Shown here: piece by piece, positions 38,503 through 42,944 of the stretch | Layout of the letters: each line of letters begins with the position of its first letter | Position numbering within the stretch: the first letter of the stretch is position 1 | DNA from: an uncultured Atopobium sp. | GTDB taxonomy: Bacteria; Actinomycetota; Coriobacteriia; Coriobacteriales; Atopobiaceae | DNA length: 42,944 bases | Assembly (NCBI GenBank): GCA_937990665.1 | Contig: CALKRF010000041.1 | Span: 1 to 42,944 of the forward strand | Direction of reading: 5' to 3' | Translations under genes and position numbers: made by a program | The notes under the pieces: model-generated | Databases searched by the model: none | What the model was told of the DNA's origin: nothing | Seen by the model: the letters and a program-made list of their open reading frames with translations, nothing else

Positions 38503-39783
38503 ATGGATGTTTCAATAACTCCTCATGATTTATTTGGAACGGTAGAGGCAATCCCGTCCAAATCATGCGCTCATCGCGCGCTTATCTGCGCTTCATTTGC
38601 AAACGGTACTACTAACATTACCTGTCCTTACATCTCAGAGGACATTCAAGTAACCGTTGATTGTCTTAAAGCTTTGGGCACAACCATTGCTAGAACCAAA
38701 CAGGGATTTAGAGTTGTTCCTGCAAAGGGTCAGAATCGTCCCCAAAGTGTAAAGCTCAACTGTAAAGAATCTGGCACCACGCTCAGGTTTTTACTCCCCC
38801 TTCTGGGCGCGCTGAACATAAACGCCACAATTTCTGCAGAAGGAAGACTCTTCTCACGACCTCTTGATCCGCTTATATCAGAGCTTTCTGCTCATGGCAT
38901 GTCTTTTACCTGGCAGGGCGAGAAGTTCCTTGAGGTTTCAGGTCAGCTTACGAGTGGTTCGTTTGAGCTACCAGGAGATATTTCTTCTCAATTTATTTCT
39001 GGACTTTTGCTGTCTTTACCTTTGTTGAGCAGCTCTTCGACTATTCAGATTACAGGACTTATCCAGTCAAAAGACTATTTGGCTATAACCGAACAAGTCA
39101 TGCAAGATTTTGGCATTACCACCACGTTTGACGCCTCAAGTACCACCTATACCATTGAACCGCAACACTACGTTTGTCCAGGCGTTTATTCAATTGAGGG
39201 AGATTGGTCAAACGCCGCTCCGTGGCTTGCTGCAGGCGCCATCGGTCAAGGCATAGAGGTCACAGGACTCTCGATGCAAAGTGTCCAGGGAGACAGAGCT
39301 ATCTTGGCTGCGTTATCGCTTGTGGGTGCTCGAGTTTCTCGCCAGCAAAAAGGCGCAGCATGTATGATGGATCACCTGCGTCCGTTTACTATTTCTGTAT
39401 CCGAAGTGTGTGACCTTGCTCCCGTACTTGCTGCACTATCTGCGTTTATTCCTGGGACTAGCAAGCTTACCGATATTCAACGCTTACGCCTTAAAGAGTC
39501 CGACCGCGTCCAAAGCATCTGCAGCACTCTGAGAGCATTTGGTGTGGACGCAGCCCTTTCTGAAGATCAAACAGCGCTGGTCATCACCGGAGGAAAACAG
39601 CCCGCTAGCTGCATCGTAGACTCATGCAATGATCATCGTATTGTAATGATGTCAACTATCTTGGCTTCATATGCAACAGGTCCTGTTGTCATCACTCGCG
39701 CCGAGGCAATCAATAAGTCGTATCCGCTTTTCTTTGAGCACTTTAAGCAACTCGGTGGCGTCTGTCACAGTATGGAGTCATAA
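38503..39783 (+). CDS. aroA: 3-phosphoshikimate 1-carboxyvinyltransferase (EPSP synthase)
   Basis: Adds enolpyruvate from PEP to shikimate-3-phosphate. The 426 residues show VEAIPSKSCAHRALICAS (substrate-binding Lys20 and Ser), CKESGTTLRFLLPLLGAL (NxGTxxR-like, here ESGTTLR), LPGDISSQFISGLLLSLP, LRLKESDRVQ and CNDHRIVMMSTI near the end. GGAG lies about ten bases before the ATG. It abuts aroC: aroC starts directly after its TAA. Confidence 0.97.
   Translation: MDVSITPHDLFGTVEAIPSKSCAHRALICASFANGTTNITCPYISEDIQVTVDCLKALGTTIARTKQGFRVVPAKGQNRPQSVKLNCKESGTTLRFLLPLLGALNINATISAEGRLFSRPLDPLISELSAHGMSFTWQGEKFLEVSGQLTSGSFELPGDISSQFISGLLLSLPLLSSSSTIQITGLIQSKDYLAITEQVMQDFGITTTFDASSTTYTIEPQHYVCPGVYSIEGDWSNAAPWLAAGAIGQGIEVTGLSMQSVQGDRAILAALSLVGARVSRQQKGAACMMDHLRPFTISVSEVCDLAPVLAALSAFIPGTSKLTDIQRLRLKESDRVQSICSTLRAFGVDAALSEDQTALVITGGKQPASCIVDSCNDHRIVMMSTILASYATGPVVITRAEAINKSYPLFFEHFKQLGGVCHSMES
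39335..39343 (-). repeat. GGCGAGAAA motif copy 8
   Basis: Exact copy, continuing CTCG, in aroA, antisense. Confidence 0.7.
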
Positions 39784-40926
39784 ATGATGACCTCAACTTT
39801 TGGAACAACAGCAAAAGTTTCTATTTTTGGCGAGTCTCATGCTCCAAAAATCGGCTGCACCATTGAAGGCCTACCTGCTGGTTTTGTGGTTGACTTAGCA
39901 GCCCTCAAAACATTCCTTCAAAGAAGATCTCCATCGCATCCTTGGGATACCCCGCGTAAAGAGACTGACGACCCGCAGTTTATCTCCGGAATTTCAGCAG
40001 AGGGCATCCTAGATGGCTCCCCACTCACAGTGGAGCTGCCTAACACAAACGTTCGACCACAAGATTACGCAGCTACAAAGCTTGTCCCACGACCAGGACA
40101 TGCTGATTTTTCTGCCTGGGCAAAATGGGGGGACTCCTACAAACAAACGGGTGGAGGACATTTTTCTGCTCGCCTAACAGCCCCTCTTTGCATTGCAGGA
40201 GGCATAGCGCTCCAGATTTTACGTGCTCAAGGTATCTCCATTGCGGCTCATGTTCTCAAAATAAAGGACATCAACGATACTCCCCTTGAGCTTGTAGACA
40301 ACTCTCTTGAGGCCAATAAACAGCTTGCTCTCCAAATGGGTCAACTGCTACAAGCTGATCCTCAAGAGCTTCCTTTCCTTGATGCTCAAGCTGGCGAGAA
40401 AACCCGTGTACTCCTCACAGAATTGCGCTCTGAGAAAAATACCGTTGGCGGCATCATAGAATGCGTGGCAACGGGCGTTCCTGCAGGTATTGGATGCCCT
40501 CATTTCCATGGGCTTGAAAATACTATCTCCGCTGCAGTTTTTAGTGTTCCTGCTGTTAAAGCCATAGAATTTGGTAGCGGTATGGATGTTGCCAATTTAC
40601 TTGGCTCTGAGAATAACGATGCCTACGAAGTGCGTAACGGCTTCGTAGTACCAACCACCAATCATGCTGGAGGCATTCTGGGCGGCATTTCAACTGGAGC
40701 TCCTATCTGGTTTAAATGCGCACTAAAACCTATCTCGAGCATTGGGCTTCCACAACATTCAGTTAATCTTCAGACTATGGAACCAGAGCAGCTTGTGGTT
40801 CAAGGCAGACATGATGTAACTGCAGTTTTACGCGCCGTTCCCTGCATTGAAAGCGCGTTTGCCCTAGCTCTTCTCGATACTTTGTATTCCTGGCCCTCCG
40901 AGCAGAACGGATATCACAATGACTAA
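39784..40926 (+). CDS. aroC: Chorismate synthase
   Basis: Makes chorismate from EPSP, using reduced FMN. The 380 residues begin with a short extension then FGESHAPKIGCTIEGLPAGF, the first signature. HADFSAWAKWGDSYKQTGGGHFSARLTAP-like residues (in two parts) form the FMN site. GVPAGIGCPHFHGLENTIS and GFVVPTTNHAGGILGGIS follow. Two ATGs open the frame; the first has GGAG five to six bases upstream. The end overlaps the chorismate mutase start by eight bases. Confidence 0.97.
   Translation: MMTSTFGTTAKVSIFGESHAPKIGCTIEGLPAGFVVDLAALKTFLQRRSPSHPWDTPRKETDDPQFISGISAEGILDGSPLTVELPNTNVRPQDYAATKLVPRPGHADFSAWAKWGDSYKQTGGGHFSARLTAPLCIAGGIALQILRAQGISIAAHVLKIKDINDTPLELVDNSLEANKQLALQMGQLLQADPQELPFLDAQAGEKTRVLLTELRSEKNTVGGIIECVATGVPAGIGCPHFHGLENTISAAVFSVPAVKAIEFGSGMDVANLLGSENNDAYEVRNGFVVPTTNHAGGILGGISTGAPIWFKCALKPISSIGLPQHSVNLQTMEPEQLVVQGRHDVTAVLRAVPCIESAFALALLDTLYSWPSEQNGYHND
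40393..40401 (+). repeat. GGCGAGAAA motif copy 9
   Basis: Exact copy, continuing ACCCG, in aroC, sense (Gly-Glu-Lys). Confidence 0.7.
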
Positions 40927-41191
40927 TCAGTTAGAGACACTACGCCAGGAAATAGATTCGATTGATGCACAGATCTTTGACCTGTTTGAGCAAAGACTTG
41001 CAGTTGCCAAACAGATTGGTGCTTACAAAAAAGAACATGGACTCTCTGTTCTAGATTCCTCACGAGAAGATGCTAAAAAAGAGCAGGTTAAAATCTCTGT
41101 TTCACCAGAACTTACACCGTATGCTTTAGAGTTACTTGAGGTTTTGATGAAGGCTGCAAAAGCAGTTCAGGAGTCATCTCATGAGCTCTAA
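40919..41191 (+). CDS. Chorismate mutase, AroQ type
   Basis: A 90-residue all-helical mutase that converts chorismate to prephenate, the entry to Phe and Tyr. It shows LRQEIDSIDAQIFDLFEQRLAVAKQIGAYK (active-site Arg in helix 1 and Lys near 38) and SREDAKKEQ. Standing alone, without a prephenate dehydratase or DAHP synthase domain, it is a monofunctional form. It overlaps aroC at its start and the aroE/K fusion by 11 bases at its end, so all three are translationally coupled. Confidence 0.93.
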   Translation: MTNQLETLRQEIDSIDAQIFDLFEQRLAVAKQIGAYKKEHGLSVLDSSREDAKKEQVKISVSPELTPYALELLEVLMKAAKAVQESSHEL

Positions 41192-42491
41192 AACTGAGCA
41201 ACAAGCCTCAAGTAACCCTACAGCTCCCTTTGCTCCTTTTGGGCTTATTGGCGAGAAACTCTCTCATAGCTGGTCGGCAGAAATTCATGAAAAGTTAGGG
41301 TCGTTTCCCTACCAGCTTCATGAGCTTTCTGCTTCGGAGCTAAAAGACTTCCTCAAAAACCAATCTTGGCATGGTTTGAACGTTACCATCCCTTACAAAA
41401 AGAATGCCTGCGCTCTTGCGGACTCAGTTTCTGAGGATGCTCAAGCTATTGGAGCGGCAAATACGCTGGTAAAAGATGCAAGTGGACTCATAGCAGCAGA
41501 CAATACAGATGTGTATGGCTTTGAGTATCTAGTTAAAAGTCTCAAGGTCAGCTTGAACCAAAAGAAGGCAATAGTTTTGGGAGCCTTTGGTGGTGCTGGC
41601 CAGGCAGTTTGCTATGCACTTAAAAAAAGTGGCTCGTATATTGTGGGAGTCTCCAGAAACCCTCAAGTAAGCTCTTCATTTGTTGACTGCGCAATTACGT
41701 ATGACCGGCTTCAATCCCACTATGACGCTGATCTTCTTGTCAATGCAACGCCAGTAGGAATGTCTCCTCACGCTGGCATCTCCCCTCTTGCCAAAGAGGA
41801 ACTAGCTTCATTTACGTCCCTGCAATGCGTGATTGATCTTATCTATAATCCGCTACGCTCTCAGCTTCTTTTAGATGCAGAAAGTCTGGGGCTGCAAAAC
41901 GCAAACGGTTTAAAAATGCTGGTGGCTCAAGCGGTCAAGGCCAGCTCACTCTTTTTAAGCCAAGAAGCATCAGACGCTCAGATAGAAAATATCTCTCGTG
42001 GCCTCCATGCTTCAAAAGAAAACATTGTGCTTATTGGCATGCCTGGTGTAGGAAAAACCTCTACGGGAGAAGCTCTAGCAAAGCTTCTGAATCGTCCCTG
42101 GATAGACACAGACCTTCTCATCAAACAAAAAGCTCATTGTGACGCGGCAGCCTACCTACAAACACACGGAGAAGCAGCTTTTAGACGTCTAGAGCATGAA
42201 GTAATTCAAGAGATTTCTGGCATGAGCGGTGCAGTAATCTCTTGCGGAGGCGGCGTAGTTGTCACCCCTTCAAACTACCAACTTCTTCGTCAAAACGGAA
42301 AGTTTGTCTATCTGACTCGTCCCCTTGATCAATTGGCTCTTGCGGGAAGACCACTCTCACAAAGCATTGGCATACAAGAGCTTGCTGCAAAGCGACTACC
42401 TCTCTATGAAGCATGGGCAGACGTAACTTTTTCTTGTCTTGGCAGTCCAGAAGCTGATGCCAAAGGCCTTCTCGCCACGGCATTTAAATAA
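41181..42491 (+). CDS. aroEK: Bifunctional shikimate dehydrogenase / shikimate kinase fusion
   Basis: A 436-residue fusion. Residues about 17-265 are AroE: GLIGEKLSHSWSAEIHEKL (shikimate-binding Ser-x-Ser region), NVTIPYKK with catalytic Lys73, AADNTDVYG with Asp110, dinucleotide loop GAFGGAG (134-140) and VNATPVGMSP. Residues about 278-436 are AroK: P-loop GMPGVGKTS (286-294), WIDTDLLI, ISCGGGVVV and a lid LAGRPLSQ. The linker is only about 15 residues. Together they catalyse 3-dehydroshikimate to shikimate to shikimate-3-phosphate. AGGAG precedes the ATG. The usual aroD is not in this window. Confidence 0.95.
   Translation: MSSKTEQQASSNPTAPFAPFGLIGEKLSHSWSAEIHEKLGSFPYQLHELSASELKDFLKNQSWHGLNVTIPYKKNACALADSVSEDAQAIGAANTLVKDASGLIAADNTDVYGFEYLVKSLKVSLNQKKAIVLGAFGGAGQAVCYALKKSGSYIVGVSRNPQVSSSFVDCAITYDRLQSHYDADLLVNATPVGMSPHAGISPLAKEELASFTSLQCVIDLIYNPLRSQLLLDAESLGLQNANGLKMLVAQAVKASSLFLSQEASDAQIENISRGLHASKENIVLIGMPGVGKTSTGEALAKLLNRPWIDTDLLIKQKAHCDAAAYLQTHGEAAFRRLEHEVIQEISGMSGAVISCGGGVVVTPSNYQLLRQNGKFVYLTRPLDQLALAGRPLSQSIGIQELAAKRLPLYEAWADVTFSCLGSPEADAKGLLATAFK
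41250..41258 (+). repeat. GGCGAGAAA motif copy 10
   Basis: Exact copy, continuing CTC, in aroEK, sense (Gly-Glu-Lys). Confidence 0.7.
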
Positions 42492-42492
42492 C

Positions 42493-42506
42493 AGAAAACG
42501 TTTACA
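42493..42506 (+). promoter_or_regulatory. cre-like operator (LacI/CcpA family)
   Basis: AGAAAACGTTTACA matches the catabolite-response element consensus TGWAANCGNTNWCA at every fixed position except the first. It lies just after the aroEK stop and about 165 bases before the PTS gene, which it may control. Confidence 0.4.
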
Positions 42507-42621
42507 GTTATTTTTCAACCGTTCACCGGACGGACAAGAGGTGTGTTATTTTGGCACGTTGAAGCCCCTATACTTAATCCTCGTAGGTTTGTATTCAAAA
42601 ACTTCAAGGATGCTACGTCCA

Positions 42622-42643
42622 ATCAAACAGTTAAGTGTTTGAT
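42622..42643. repeat. 8-bp inverted repeat upstream of the PTS gene
   Basis: ATCAAACA (42622-42629) and TGTTTGAT (42636-42643) flank a six-base loop, about 28 bases before the PTS ATG and just upstream of its ribosome site. It could be an operator or an RNA hairpin. A possible -10 TATACT lies at about 42569-42574, making the repeat part of the 5' leader. Confidence 0.4.
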
Positions 42644-42670
42644 ATTTGGTCGTATTTGGGGAGATATCCG

Positions 42671-42944
42671 ATGGATAGCAATGCTATTGCTCGAGAGATT
42701 CTTAATGCAATAGGCGGTTCAAAAAACTTAACTCACAACGAAGTATGCATGACGCGACTTCGTCTTTCTATCAATGACATGACGCTTATCGACCATGAAC
42801 AGCTGGCCACGGCCACTGGTGTTCTTGGCATTGTGGGAAAGGGGTCAAACGGCCTTGAGGTAGTTTTTGGTCCCAATCTTGTCGGTCAGGTAAATGATGC
42901 CCTTAATCACATTTTGGGTGAGCCAGAAAAGACTTTTTGTTCGT
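42671..42944 (+). CDS. PTS sugar transporter EIIB domain (3' part outside window)
   Basis: The first 91 codons are visible. They encode a glucose-family EIIB domain: AREILNAIGGSKNLTHNEVCMTRLRL with the phospho-accepting Cys26 (the family's C-x-T-R-L-R), then GVLGIVGKGSNGLEVVFGPNLVGQV. In this family EIIB first is usually followed by a membrane EIIC domain, which would lie beyond the edge. The sugar cannot be told from this part. GGGGAG stands before the ATG. Confidence 0.88.
   Translation, partial: MDSNAIAREILNAIGGSKNLTHNEVCMTRLRLSINDMTLIDHEQLATATGVLGIVGKGSNGLEVVFGPNLVGQVNDALNHILGEPEKTFCS

Noticed and set aside
1..42944. CRISPR arrays, insertion sequences, prophage or att sites
   Set aside because: No regularly spaced direct repeats, transposase or phage genes were seen; the dispersed GGCGAGAAA motif is irregularly spaced and on both strands, so it is not a CRISPR array.

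Overview
The window is about 43 kb of compact bacterial chromosome with moderate GC (mid-40s percent by eye). It holds core housekeeping genes only, with no insertion sequence, prophage or CRISPR array. The Ala-rich tail on S16, the PPDK with a nearby DUF299 gene, the aroE-aroK fusion, frequent GTG/TTG starts and the overall protein flavour suggest an anaerobic or microaerophilic member of the Coriobacteriia (Atopobium/Lancefieldella/Olsenella group). This placement is inference from recognised proteins, not a database match.

Layout, left to right. (1) 1-11.5 kb, minus strand: an rpsP-khpA-rimM-trmD-lepB operon, followed on the same strand by glyQ-glyS, a half-length DUF299 gene, ppdK, dgt, rplS and rnhB (cut by the left edge). 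The classical trmD/rplS/lepB/rnhB neighbourhood is split by a glyQS-ppdK-dgt block. (2) 11.7-13.0 kb, plus strand: dinB, with a promoter that appears to give a leaderless mRNA. (3) 13.0-16.4 kb, minus: obg-nadD-yqeK-rsfS. (4) 16.5-20.1 kb, minus: a complete ECF transporter (S component, fused double ATPase, T component). In front of it is a short leader peptide with three consecutive Trp codons and an intrinsic terminator, so this is most likely a tryptophan importer under transcription attenuation. (5) 20.2-24.7 kb, minus: rplU-rpmA with a structured leader, the radical SAM/DUF2344 pair, and a DUF697-like protein. (6) 24.7-30.7 kb, minus: mreB-mreC-mreD-pbp2-rodA, the elongasome. (7) 30.8-36.6 kb, minus: a TPR membrane protein, a cyclophilin, a zinc-ribbon membrane protein, a P-type ATPase and tRNA-Arg(CCG). 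(8) 36.7-42.5 kb, plus: an aromatic amino acid operon aroB-aroA-aroC-chorismate mutase-aroE/K fusion, with a KDPG-aldolase-family gene on the opposite strand between aroB and aroA. (9) From 42.67 kb: the start of a PTS EIIB gene, cut by the right edge.

The most interesting signals are: the Trp-codon leader attenuator controlling an ECF transporter; a 9-12 base motif, GGCGAGAAA(C)NC, found ten times exactly on both strands, in genes and between them, far above chance and resembling a DNA-uptake-like or Chi-like signal; and a PPDK regulatory protein that keeps only its N-terminal half and lacks the nucleotide-binding domain although its PPDK target site is intact.

Biologically, the shikimate operon makes chorismate and prephenate while the Trp-controlled transporter would supply tryptophan from outside. 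No aroD or trp biosynthetic gene is in this window.
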